This document shows, in pieces, positions 1-10,962 of a DNA stretch of 64,000 nucleotides. The stretch is from positions 10,965,616 to 11,029,615 of the forward strand of contig NC_033623.1 in the NCBI RefSeq assembly GCF_001540865.1, written 5' to 3'. Position 1 is the first letter of the stretch, and each line of letters starts with the position of its first letter. The position numbers were made by a program, and so were the translations under genes. The notes under the pieces were generated by a model that saw only the letters and a list, made by a program, of their open reading frames with translations, did no database searches and was not told where the DNA came from. The DNA is from Ananas comosus. Its lineage: Eukaryota > Streptophyta > Magnoliopsida > Poales > Bromeliaceae.

Positions 1-193
1 GATTTTCAGGTTGTTAAGATTATATGTGATTTGTTGTAATTTTTATGTTAGAATTGTATGGATAGATTATTAGGATTTTCAGGTTGTTAAGATTATATGT
101 GATTTGTTGTAATTTTTATGTTAGAATTGTATGGATAGATTATTAAGATTTTCAGGTTGTTAAGATTATATGTGATTTGTTGTAATTTTTATG
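1..193. repeat. 73-bp tandem repeat, about 2.6 copies
   Basis: A 73-bp unit starts at 1, 74 and 147. The first two copies differ essentially at one base, and the third stops near 193. The unit begins gattttcaggttgttaag. It carries no coding frame and may continue beyond the window edge. Confidence 0.9.
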
Positions 194-510
194 TGGTTGT
201 TAATATTATATATGGGATATAGAAAAAACAGTAAAGAAGCAAAAGATGGTAAACCATTCTTCACTGCCTTCATAAAAAATTTCCGCCCCTATGCCTACGT
301 GGCGAACGTAGGATTAGTTTTACAAATATAATTTTGAAAAGGTTATTTTGCAAATTTTAAAATTCTAGAGGATTAGTTTATAAAAATGTCCTTTGATAGA
401 CATTTTTCTCTTGCATTTTATTTTTTTGATTAATTTCTAATAATTTTGTAGAGATATCTATAATATATTGTAACTTTTGATAGATATATTTGAAACTGGC
501 TCTCCATATA

Positions 511-822
511 TTTAGGGCATGTTTGATTTGCTTTTTATTAAAAAAAAATAGACCTGTGGTATACCGTAATCCTATTCAATTTCGTTTTTCGCTCCAGAAT
601 GGAAACCCACTAATTCGAGTAAAAACCAATTATGCCTCAAACCTCGGATTAAAGCTCGATTCCCGGATCATATAATTAGAAAAAATAAAAACACCTTCAT
701 AGAGAAAAACACATAGCTCGTTTTTGCCGCCACTCTCAAACAATAGTATGTAATGACTAATTCCGATTTTAATTCCCGTCTATTCTGATTTTAATTTTGA
801 CTTGGAACCAAACACGCCTTTA
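511..822. mobile_element. Tourist-like MITE (PIF/Harbinger type)
   Basis: The element spans about 515-818. Its ends form an inverted repeat: GGGCATGTTTGATT on the left and AACCAAACACGCC on the right. Both sides carry ttta (511-514 and 819-822), which fits the TTA/TAA target duplication of PIF/Harbinger MITEs. There is no transposase; the short ORF inside is incidental. Confidence 0.6.
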
Positions 823-1049
823 GAGTGCAAATAAGTTCAATGCACAGGTGCCGGTCTGTGTAAGTTTTGACTAATTACTCTGAAATTGGACTTAAAAAAA
901 GGACTAATAAGCCATTCACTTTTAGTGCAAAATTGCAAATTTAACACCCGTCTTGAGCCGCTTTGACAAAATTAATTTGTCACTATCAAAATTAAGTTTG
1001 ATCATTTAGAAATTTAACTCTCGTCGGTATTCGCATTTCTCTCGTCATT

Positions 1050-1309
1050 GACAAGCATGCATGACGACTTTTTTTTTTTTTTTTAGAGAAATAAGTAGCA
1101 AGCTACCTGCTTCATTTATTAAGCAAAATGAACTAAGCGTACATGGTGGAAGCAGCTAGGGCCTCCAAATAAGCCAGCAAAAAAAGGAAAAAAAAAGAAG
1201 AAAAAAAACGGAAGCCCGGGAGGTGGACAAATGAAGTAACAGTCTAGATTCACAGAACTTCGGTTCAAGATTTGATCAGAGACAAAGAGACAAGCATGCA
1301 TGACGACTT
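1050..1309 (-). mobile_element. 5'-truncated L1-type LINE insertion with 21-bp target duplication
   Basis: An insertion of about 218 bp (1071-1288) lies on the minus strand. On + it begins with a T tract, the reverse of a poly(A) tail, followed by the complement of a 3' tail reading aataaatgaagcaggtagc. A perfect 21-bp direct repeat flanks it at 1050-1070 and 1289-1309. A long target duplication plus poly(A) is the mark of LINE-type target-primed reverse transcription. Perfect duplications suggest a fairly recent insertion. Only 3' non-coding sequence remains. Confidence 0.85.
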
Positions 1310-2131
1310 AATCATGGTTTAGGACATTTGGGCGGACCAGCCGTCGGACTTGGTTAATTGGAAACTAGTGTGATGGCTGATTTGGTTTATCGCTATTTTT
1401 TCCTTTCTCATTTTTGATGTCCATTGTTGCTAAAACTGACAAACAAGCGATTTGGGCAACCAACGGACAGGTTATTATACTTGTGGGTTATGTGAACATA
1501 AATAAAATTTATCCGTAAATTTCTGAATAGCAATCATTGTTATCCATATCCGTCCAAGAGTGGGCAGGCGGATATACGGGTTATCCATAAGATTTTTTTT
1601 TTCTTTTCGTTTTTATACTTTTCAAACAAAAATGACATATATATTATCTTTAAAAAACCGAAACTTAATTTATTGTTAAAAACATCACAACATATAATAG
1701 ATAGTAACGAAAAAAAGCATTAGGAGAAATTAGTATTAGGGTTCTAGAGACAAGTAAAATAAAAAAAGTTATTTATGCCAGCACGGGTACCCGCAGATTG
1801 TCCAAAATGCCTAAAATTTAATGGACACTCATTCATTTTATACATAAATTTTTAGGAAATAAAAATTAGTATTCATATTCGAAAATTTGCGGATAATCCG
1901 TAGGCGCTCACGGGTACGAGTTGAGATTGCCTGGTTTAATTGTTACTATCTATGGCAAAATCATATGTTGTTCAATAATTATTTATATTTTAATTATATC
2001 TTGAAATTTTGCTTTACAAGACCTTAACCGACGTAGTTTTTTAAATAATTCATTCAATATACAAGAAAATTTATCTTGTTTCCGAAAAATATAACGACTC
2101 ACGGTCTGTATATAATATTTTATTATAGCGT
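1310..2131. other. Intergenic AT-rich DNA
   Basis: No supported gene. Short T/A tracts and no ORF with recognisable protein similarity. Confidence 0.6.
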
Positions 2132-3000
2132 CACAAGCGTGTAATCATATTTTTTATCTATCATTATTATATTCTTTTATTAGTAAACAAAACATGTGCC
2201 AATGCTAATGAATTCAAAAAGGCTCGGAAAATACTAATTAATAATTGGCTGTCGTCTGCTATAACGCAGGAAATTAATTCACAGTGGCTCACGCTGTTAT
2301 ACATGTCGAAAAGAATACTTCTTATACACTCAAAAAAAAATGTATATTTTAGACCCATCTTAAAATTGATAAAAATTTAAATAATTTAGTAAAAAAAATT
2401 TATATAATAAATAGAATATTAATAAATTTAGAATGAAGTGGATGTAAGAATTATTTTGATCCACAACGCCAATGGGGGTCTTGGAAAGTGTCTCAGCCAC
2501 CTCCCTCCCTATCTTGCTTGGACTTACAGGTAGTCATCAATTGTTATCGTAGTACAACAAAAATTTTCAAACTTTTTTATTGACAAAGGAGGAGTCTAAT
2601 TAAGAAAAAATTGATAATACAGTAAGCGCGAATTAAAAATATAGAAAAACTTCAAAAAATTCTCCTGTGGTTTCGCACTTTTTTATTTTTGTATCCTATA
2701 GTTTAAAGTGTATCAAGTTAGTACCTGTAGTTTCACACTTTCTCACTTTAGTACTATGTGGTTTAAAGTGTATCAAGTTAGTACTCAGTGGTTTTATTTT
2801 TGTATCAAGTTAGTACCCTGTGATTTTATTTTTGTATCAAGTCAGTACCCTGTGGTTTTTAAACCACGGGGTACTAAAGTGAGAAAGTGCGAAACCACAG
2901 GGTCTTAACTTGACACAGTTTAAACCACAGGGTACTAAAGTAAAAAAAAGTGCAAAATCACAGGGTACTAACTTGATACACTTTAAACTATAGAATACTA
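2132..3000. repeat. Direct repeat A, copy 1 (upstream of SDR-1 exon 1)
   Basis: This stretch of about 870 bp recurs at 3407-4284, immediately after the N at 3406, with roughly 90-95% identity by eye (base changes and small indels). Both copies run from cacaagcgtgtaatc through the foldback repeat. Copy 1 leads into the promoter and first exon of SDR-1, while copy 2 leads into a LINE fragment. So this is either a duplicated SDR promoter region or a misplaced contig. Confidence 0.85.
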
Positions 3001-3046
3001 AAGTGAGAAAGAGTGAAACCACAAGGGGGTATTTGAAGTTTTTTTC
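2643..3046. repeat. Foldback repeat family (CCTGTGGTTT element)
   Basis: One member of a dispersed family seen six or seven times in this window. It is built from alternating direct and inverted blocks of ctgtggtttcgcacttt and gtgtatcaagttagtac, bounded by aaacttcaaa on the left and tttgaagttt on the right. The halves are complementary, so one strand can fold back on itself. It has no coding capacity and is MITE-like. Confidence 0.75.
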
Positions 3047-3208
3047 TGAAAAAATAACAGTTGAGTGGACAATTTCAAACTCAAACATAGCAATGGGAGT
3101 CTCCATACATTTTTATCTATATCTATATATATGAATGAGATCGAGGCACCATACCCAACCATTAAAAAGCTCTCTCTGAATTATATTGCTTCTTCTTGCA
3201 GGAGTATT

Positions 3209-6200
3209 ATGGCCGCAACAATCGGCGGACCTGTCTCCTGCCTCAACAGGTAATTATCACAAGCTCTTTGTAATTTTTATTTTTTATATCTGTATTATGC
3301 TTTAATAGAAGTTATTCAGCATACCTTTAAAATTTATATTAGAGATCTGTGTCAGTCAGTCATGATTATAAATTCCGAATAATCCCACATCAAATGAGAA
3401 AGGAGNCACAAGCGTGTAATCATATTTTTTATCTATCATTATTATATTCTTTTATTAGTAAACAAAACATGTGCCAATGCTAATGAATTCAAAAAGGCTC
3501 GAAAAATAATAATTAATAATTGGTTGTCGCCTGCTATAACGCAGGAAATTAATTCTCAGTGGCTCAAGCTGTTATACATATCGAAAAAAATACTTTTTAT
3601 ACACCCAAAAAAAAATGTATATTTTACACCCCATCTTAAAATTGATAAAAATTGACATAATTTAGTAAAAAAAATTAATATAATAAATAGAATATTAATA
3701 AATTTAGAATGAAGTGGATGTAAGAATTATTTTGATCCACAACGCCAATGGGGTCTTGGAAAGTGTCTCAACCACCTCCCTATCTTACCTGGACTTACAG
3801 GTAGTCATCAATTGTTATAGTAGTACAACAAAAATTTTCAAACTTTTTTATTGACAAAGGAGTCTAATTAAGAAAAAATTGATAGTACAGTAAGCGTGAA
3901 TTAAAAAAAAGGAATACTTTAAAAAATCCTCCTGTGGTTTCACATTTTTTTATTTTAGTATCCTATGATTTGAAGTGTATCAAGTTAGTACATGTGGCTT
4001 CACAAACCATATGATTTAAAGTGTATCAAGTTAGTACTCTGTAGTTTTATTTTTGTATCAAGTTAGTACCCTGTGGTTTTATTTTTGTATCAAATTAGTA
4101 CCCTGTGGTTTTATTTTTGTATCAAATTAGTACCCTGTGGTTTATAAACCACTGGGTACTACTAAAGTGAGAAAGTGCGAAACCATATGGTACTAACTTG
4201 ATACAGTTTAAACCACAGGGTACTAAAGTGAAAAAGTGCAAAATCACAGGGTACTAACTTGATACACTTTAAACTATAGGGTACTTCCTCTGCGGTCTTC
4301 TTTCCCAATTGGGTAGCAAGGGAATCAGCCGTCGGTCGTAGCCCCCTCTCGCTGGGGAACTTCGTTTTTCGCTTCTCTAACTGGGTCGAGACGGGGGAAA
4401 AGTTGAGGGGCCACCTGCGCCACAAGGCTTGGATCAAGTTACATCATTGGCCGATCTTATGCTGGAACGTTGAGGACGTGAAAGCGGCAGTAAGCGGCTT
4501 TGGTGCTCTTTGGGAGGTTGACCGGGATAGTGAGGAGCGCCTCGACGTCTCCTTTTTTCGGGTCAATGTCCGCTGCCAGGACGTCAGCCTCATCCCTGAG
4601 GTGCTGCACCTAATGGTTGAGGATCGGTGCTTTACTGTCCCCATTGAGGTTGAATCTTGGGAGGAGGCCAACCCCATCTTCTTAGGCGAAGATCTGGATC
4701 GCCACCTGGGTCTGGATACTTGGGAGGCCCAGGAAGCCTTCATCACTCGAACGGGCTTCTCCTCTATTCCCCGTGCAAGACGTGAAGTGGGTCTGCCTAA
4801 CACTGGTGCCCCTTCTCCTGGGTCTGGCAATCGGGTCGAGGGTGAGGGGGCCAGAGAGGATGAGGGCGCCGGTGTAAGAGAAGGAGCCAGAGGGGGCGAG
4901 AGGGGGGGTGCCTTTGCTCCTTCCCTCACGATTGCTGGCAATCGGGTCCAGGGCGAGGGGGCCAGTGAGGCTGAGGGTGCCAGAGATGGAGATGGAGCCA
5001 TAGAGGGCGAGGGCGTGGGTGTCATTGCTCATTCCCCCACGGATGCTGGACAAGGCGGAAACGATCTAAGGCTAGGTCTCGCTGGCCTCCCCTTTCCTTT
5101 GGCTGTGGGACTTGTCGGAGGCGCCGGACGACGCGGTTCCACGGGGCGAGTTGATGGCGTCGGTCGTCGGGGCGTTGCTAGCCATCGCCGCCACCGTCGC
5201 CGGAGTGATAGGAGATCGGCTTCTTCAAATTTTTCAAATTCGAATCCTCCTGACACGAGGCCTGTCAGGTCGTACCCCGGGTCTGTCCTAGATGACCTGA
5301 CCCTCTGTCAGGCTGATGGCTCCTCCCGTCCTCCGAGAAGCCAGCTGGAGGCCCCATCCGCTTTGTGTTTTCAAATGGGTTCAGACCCGGATCCGCCCTG
5401 TCCGGATCCTCAGATGGGTTCAGATCCGAAACCGCCTAGCCCGGATCTTCAGATGGGTTCAGACCCGGATCCGCCCAGCTCGATTCTGCTACCCGATGAG
5501 AACCCGCAACCCGCAGCCTTGGGCCGCGTGACTGCTCACCTGGACCAGCTAACCTCCAACGTTTTGGGCCACCTTGGGCCAAACGAGCCGGATCCTTCTC
5601 TTTTGGGCGAGCCCGTTTCTACTGTTGTTTTGGGACAGCTTTCTCCTGGGCCGAGCGAGTCCTCTACGGTCCTGGGCAATACAGACTTGCAGCTTATATG
5701 TTCTAGATCGGCTTTGGTGGCGGGCGCTCTTTTGCCGCTTAATCCTTGCGGTGCTTCTGGGAGCGTCTTCTCGCACCGCCGAAGTACGCGCCTCGCTGCC
5801 AAAAACAAGGGAGCCATTAAGCATTCCCTATTGAAGGCACAGGATCTTATGTGTCGGAAGACCAAGTTGGCGAGGCTCGTCTCTACGTTGGCCAGACCAT
5901 CCTCTCCCGTATCACCGTCGGCCTCGACCTCCCCGAACCAACCTTCTTTCGATCAACCTCCTCCACCGACTCCAAGCGGTCGACCCCTCCTTCAGATCTC
6001 AACCGCTCAACTTCCTCCTCCGTCTGCTACTGATCAACCTGATTCTCCAACTCCGACTCCACCCGGCCCAGCTTCGCCTCCTCTAGCGAATCGGAAACCC
6101 GCCTTCCCTCTCTCTCTGAAGGAGATTCAGTTTNTCTAAAATGATACATTTGATTGGTTTGTTACGCCACATCATCAATATACACGTTGTATTCTAGAAT

Positions 6201-7515
6201 TTTTCCACTTTTAGACTCTTATCTTACTTTGGCATCGGACTTTGACCTTTTAGTGCAAGGAAATCTGGAGTTTGATGTTTCATATGGCAAGGCATGTGTA
6301 CTTTCTGTGACACCCCTAAAATTTAGAATAATTTTATATATAAGATATATCTCTTAATTCGATTATATAATTTTGAACGGCAGTCAAATCCAAGAGATTA
6401 AAAGGGCTAAATATGTTAGAGTTAAACTAGTTATAGAATATGTGACCCATGTAGAAAACATAGCTAATTATTAGCCAAAAGTATAAGATAGGTCTCTGAG
6501 ATAGGGTTTAAGAACGAGAGACTAAATCAGAGTCTAATAACAAGGCTGGTGAAACCGCCCTTACATTGTCTAATGCTTGTGAATATACTCTAACCTAAAG
6601 AGGATGTCCGAACTAGAAGAGAAATGTACACCCTTCGAATTTGAAATAGTCCTACATATAAGATATAATAATAAAACTAAATTGCTTAACCTGATTATTA
6701 CATTTTGAGCAATGAGCAGGCCTAAGCATGTCAGGATTAGAATAGTTTTTGAATAGGTGACCCTCTTGAGAAGCTGTCAAAACTATATTTATGATGTCTA
6801 TTCATAGAAATTTAAATTTATTTTAGACTTATTGAGAATATGCAAATTCAGGTTTTTTATTTTTTTTTTTTATATTTTCGTGAATCAGCTGGGTAAATCA
6901 GCTAATCCCTTCATTATTGGAGAGACCTACGAAAGGGCAGAAAAGTGTGTGAGCACAAACTATTACGGAACTAAAACGATGACGGAGACGTTCATTCCTC
7001 TTCTTTTATCATCCCAGTCACCAAGGATAGTAAATGTTACCTCCCGTTGTGGGAAGCTACAGGTATAATATGTTACACATAAACTAATCCAGTATACTGC
7101 AACTATTTCTAACTTTTTTCCAATCTTATTTCAGTACATTCCTAACCAGAGCATCCAGAAAGAAATAGGCGACATAGATAACTTGACGGAGGGGAAAATC
7201 GACGAGATGGTACGATCCTTTCTGAGTGACTTTAAGGAAGGGAATCTGAGGAAAAATAACTGGCCTACTAGCTTGTCGGCGTACATTGTGTCGAAAGTGG
7301 CGGTGAGTGCGTATACAAGGCTTATCGCAAAGAGGTATCCCGCAATTTGTACAAACTGTATACATCCAGGATTTGTGAGAACGGACATAACTGGGGATTT
7401 GGGCACGTTGTCGGCCGAAGAAGCCGCGAAGGGCCCTGTCATGTTGGCTTTGCTTCCTGATGGTAGCCCTTCTGGGCTTTTCTATGACCAAACAGAAGTA
7501 TCATCGTTTACGTGA
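3209..7515 (+). CDS. SDR-1: short-chain dehydrogenase/reductase, incomplete (exon 1 plus last two exons)
   Basis: Exon 1 (3209-3249) encodes an MAATIGGPVSCLN start and ends in phase 2 before gtaatt, exactly as in SDR-3. Exons 6889-7062 and 7135-7515 (TGA) match SDR-3 exons 4 and 5 in length and phase. They include the N-S region (NVTSRCGKLQ, catalytic Ser kept) and the YIVSK active-site motif. The exons for the TGGNKGIG cofactor site and the NNAA motif are absent. In their place lie the N marks at 3406 and 6134, repeat A copy 2 and a LINE fragment. The family reduces ketones or aldehydes with NADPH; the substrate is unknown. The gene may be truncated, chimeric between two copies, or interrupted only by misassembly. 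As shown it cannot encode an active enzyme. Family call sure, gene integrity not. Confidence 0.65.
3407..4284. repeat. Direct repeat A, copy 2 (includes a foldback element)
   Basis: Second copy of 2132-3000, starting right after the N at 3406. Its last part (about 3911-4284) is another foldback-family member, cut off abruptly at about 4284 where GC-rich LINE sequence begins. Confidence 0.85.
4285..6133 (+). mobile_element. LINE ORF1-like fragment, truncated at both ends
   Basis: A GC-rich frame, open from about 4285 to the N at 6134, sits in AT-rich DNA. The first 150 residues (for example HKAWIKLHHWPILCWN and PIEVESWEEANPIFLGEDL) resemble the N-terminal region of ORF1 proteins from plant L1-type LINEs. 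There follows a low-complexity Gly/Glu/Ala-rich part, three 13-residue repeats, and a Pro/Ser-rich tail. The frame has no natural start (the repeat junction is at 4284) and is still open at the N. It has no reverse transcriptase part. It was probably a nucleic-acid-binding protein of the element. The interval 3407-6133 between two N marks may be a contig placed here in error. Confidence 0.65.
5372..5488 (+). repeat. 39-nt coding tandem repeat in the LINE ORF
   Basis: Three in-frame units start at 5372, 5411 and 5450. Each encodes about 13 residues of the form QMGSDPDPPxPD. The third unit is diverged at its end. Confidence 0.85.
6306..6790. repeat. Diverged direct repeat pair
   Basis: Two related stretches of about 160 bp, at about 6306-6475 and 6626-6790, each start with tgtgacaccc or tgtacaccc. 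Both share a later block around gtcaggattagaatag or its diverged form, then gaataggtgacc. They may be terminal repeats of a small non-autonomous retroelement, but no primer site was found. Confidence 0.4.
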
Positions 7516-7740
7516 TAATTTTAGTACGCGCATTTGAGAGAGAAAAAGAATAAATATATTGTACTTTATGTATTTCTCTCTTTTCTGTCTAAAAAAATTA
7601 TTTGGTACTTAAAAGAAAGATCCTCTTACTATCCTCTTACTATTGCATATAAATAGTCAGATAAATGCATCGTATGAAAAAGATAATTGCTTAAAAAGTT
7701 TTCAATGGCTGAGTGAATAAAGATCAATAAAATTATTGTT

Positions 7741-7970
7741 GGCTTAAATAGGCCAGCATCCTGTCCTGTGGCGGACGGTCGTGTTGGGCCGAATCATGTT
7801 CGAAATGGTGAAAGACTGGGTGGGCGGAGTCATGTTCGAAATGGCGTGAGGCTGGTTTGGCCGAGTCACAATCGAGACTCGTGGGCGTTGTATTTATACG
7901 CTTTATGTGAATTGATTAAGTATTTCTAATAGCTTGAACTTTTGGAATTAATGGTTAGAGCCAACGATCC
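7741..7970 (+). repeat. Dispersed repeat family B, copy 1
   Basis: About 230 bp that recurs diverged at 32633-32870 inside an intron of the AtuA-like gene. Shared blocks include cgtgaggctgg, tacgctttaagtgaatt-like sequence, and gccaacgatccga at the end. The GC-rich centre repeats cgagtcacgttcgaaat-like units. Non-coding; it resembles part of a retroelement terminal repeat. Confidence 0.6.
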
Positions 7971-8953
7971 GATAATTATATATTATATATTATAAATATG
8001 AATTCAAGAATGAGGACAATTTAGCTTGAATGAGAAAATGGAGATGGATATTTTAATCTGCGTCATCTTAATAATTATAACTGATTCTTAAGGAAGATTA
8101 CTATGATTTCAGCTGATAGGAAAAAATAAGAAAATTGATGACTAGCCTGGCATGTTGCAGAATATGAGGTAAATTTTATAAAAAGTCTATACTCCATCCC
8201 AATATTGCAATTTGCTCCTTCCACTTTTCATTTAAATAATTCAAATTCTGAACTTTGCGTACGCTGAACTTTTTAATTCACGACCGTTGATAAGAAATCT
8301 AATGTATGTTATTAACCACTTTTTAGCCTTATTCACAGTGAAATAAGTGAATCATTTCATAGGTAATTGTTATTTTATTAAAATAAAAAATAGATTATTT
8401 TTTTCTTATGGTTAGAATAAAATATAGTAGAATAAACTTCAATTTATATCCTTCTCAGCGCATTTTATATTTGCCACTCTTTTTATTTCACCGTAAGAGT
8501 TTTTTTTGAACAGAACGTTTTACTATTTTATACTCTGCACTCTACGATGATGGTGTGGTTTTTAATAAGTATTATTTTGCTAGCATATTTAATAGTATGT
8601 TTTTACAGTAAAATAAACATAAAATCAGAAGATGATTAATAAGGTTTTTGTGGTTTGAGGGGGAATGAAAGGGACAAGGACTAAATCGTAAAATCGGAAT
8701 AGTTAAGTGATTAATGCCGCAAGTTGCACCTCACTGCTAACGGCTGTCCGCAGCGGCAGTTGAAAATTCGGTTAAGTAGGCTTGCCGGCGGACGTAGGAA
8801 AAGGAAGAATTCATATATTCATATTTTTTATTTTTTATTTTTAAAGATTAATAAGTGAAGTCTCTCTTTGTTATTCCCTCCCACTTTTGTCGCTTATGAG
8901 CTCCTCCTTTTTGTTTAAATTAGCCATGGAAACATCACTTAATTTCCAACAAC
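7971..8953. other. Intergenic DNA between SDR-1 and SDR-2
   Basis: AT-rich, with no supported gene. It is presumed to hold the promoter of SDR-2, but no convincing TATA position was fixed. Confidence 0.4.
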
Positions 8954-9040
8954 ATGGAGAAGAGGTGATATACCCTCCTCTTTCTTTTTTTTTTTCCTTT
9001 TTCTTTTTTTTTTTCCTCTCAAAGAGTTCAGCTCAAGTGA

Positions 9041-9400
9041 AGGGCACATACAAGATTGTTTAGTTTCTCACAAAAGTATGAAAAAAGAGAAACTAATTTT
9101 TTTATGAAAAAAATTATTTTTTTAGTTTTCCGTCAGTTTGATTTCAAAAAAAAAAACTATTTAATTGTTTCTCTAAAAAAAATTCTAAATTTTGTAGAAA
9201 ACTAATATTTTTGTTTTTTTCTTAAAAAAAATCAGAAAACAAAATGCCAATTTTTCATGAATTTAAAAAAAAAAACTTTCTAAAAAAATTTAGTTTTCCT
9301 TCTAACCAAACAAGCGAAAAATTAGAAAAGAGGTTTTCCATAGCAAATGTTTTTCTCAAAAGTTTATTTTCCATACTTTTTCGAGGAATCAAATAGCCCC
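9041..9400. mobile_element. Foldback MITE (copy related to 46801-47127)
   Basis: It lies in the proposed first intron of SDR-2. The left arm carries tagtttctcacaaaagtatg. The right arm carries ccatactttttcgaggaatc followed by aaatagcccc, so the ends are inverted and complementary. The inside is A/T-rich and also foldback. No transposase. Confidence 0.5.
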
Positions 9401-10466
9401 TTACCGCAAAGAAAGATTGAAGAGTCACCCTTGTAATTCGGAATATAGGATACATTTAAGTATTATTACAAACAATTCAATTTTTTAAGAGCTATGAATG
9501 ACTGAGATTAAGAAAGCCCTTCAGATTTTTTGGTTAGTGCGTCCTTCATCTGAGCTGCACTCGTGTTTAAAGAAAATTTCTCGTCGGGAAAGAGAATACT
9601 TTTATAAAATATAATTGGAGAGCTCAATTTCTTTCTATGTCAGGATTGCTGTGGTAACAGGAGGGAACAAAGGAATTGGATTGGAGATATGCAGGCAGTT
9701 GGCCTCTAATGGAGTCAGAGTCATACTAACTGCTAGAGATGAGAAGAGGGGTTTGGAAGCAGTAGAAAAGCTCAAACAATCCACGCTTTCTGATGTAATC
9801 TTCCACCGATTAGATGTGACCGATCATTCCAGCATTGATTCATTATCGGAGTTCGTCAAGATTTCTTTTGGAAAGCTTGATATCTTGGTGAATTATCCTT
9901 CTTCGCAACTGTCGAAAGAGTTTTATCATACTTTGATAAATTCATAACTCTAGATCAATCTCTATCATAATTTTTCTTCTCAAGGATTGAAAGTTTATTG
10001 AAAAACTTTTTGACATTTACTTCTGTGACTTTTTCTCGCATTTCAGGTGAACAATGCTGCAATAGGAGGAGTCACAATCGACGCCGAGATACTGAACAGT
10101 CTTAAGATTGAAAGTGAGAAGGTAATTACTTTTATCTTAAGGATGCTGTTCTATTTATGATCTATTAAGTTTCTAACTTGTTATCCGTAGCGAAAACAAA
10201 TACTATTCCAGCTTCTGATTGTTGAGTGCAGAAAACTCGAAGCATCGTGATGGATTTTCTTAGTAATCTGCAACAGAATTATGAGATGGCTGAAGAGTGC
10301 TTGAAAACAAACTTCTATGGCACTAGAGATGTTACCCAAGCACTTATCCCCCTTCTACTGTCATCCAATTCTGGAAGAATAGTAAATGTTTCAGCAAAAA
10401 TTGCGCAATTTAAGGCGAATAAGCCATTCTCAATTGATTGAGTTCTTTCACTATATCTATTTACTT

Positions 10467-10962
10467 AAAAGGTTAATTTTATACAAAAATATAATCGAAT
10501 AGTAAATTTATCCCTACAAGATTTAACTTTTTCATATTTATCCTTGCAAAAGCTAAATGACATTCATATTTGCCCTCTGATTTATTATCGTTAGAGCACT
10601 GTTTATTTTTTAAATAGAAAATAAGTGAAATAATATTTTTGACATCACAAATATACCCCTCGAAAAGCCCAAACTGTTAAAATTATATAAAAATATCCTC
10701 CAAAAAATCTCTAATGGTCATCTTCTTTCTTTTACCATCACAAATAATATAAAAGGAATAAAAAGGTCAATTTACCTCATTCACTAATCAAGATTAAGTA
10801 TTTTACCTATGGTTAACTATATATTTCTAACGGATCTTAACAGTAGGAGTATATTTGAAAATATTAAAACTTTTGTAAGAATAAATATAAAATGTTGAAT
10901 TTTGTAGAAATATATCTGCTATTCGATATGCTTATAGAGAGTTGCATGCAATTAACCCTTAC
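10467..10962. mobile_element. MITE-like element in SDR-2 intron 4
   Basis: About 495 bp with inverted ends: aaaggttaattttata on the left and gcatgcaattaaccctt on the right. A diverged relative lies at about 36590-37015 with the same order of inner blocks (for example cctatggttaactatat). Part of it is repeated again after the N at 11492. Confidence 0.5.

Noticed and set aside
1..193. Regular 73-bp repeats considered as a CRISPR-like array
   Set aside because: The units are contiguous without unique spacers, and the genome is a plant.
4444..5025. Minus-strand frame of 193 codons
   Set aside because: Reverse shadow of the LINE ORF1 Gly/Glu/Ala-rich part.
7126..7491. Minus-strand frames opposite SDR-1 exon 5
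   Set aside because: Shadows of the conserved SDR exon; the same occurs opposite SDR-2 and SDR-3.
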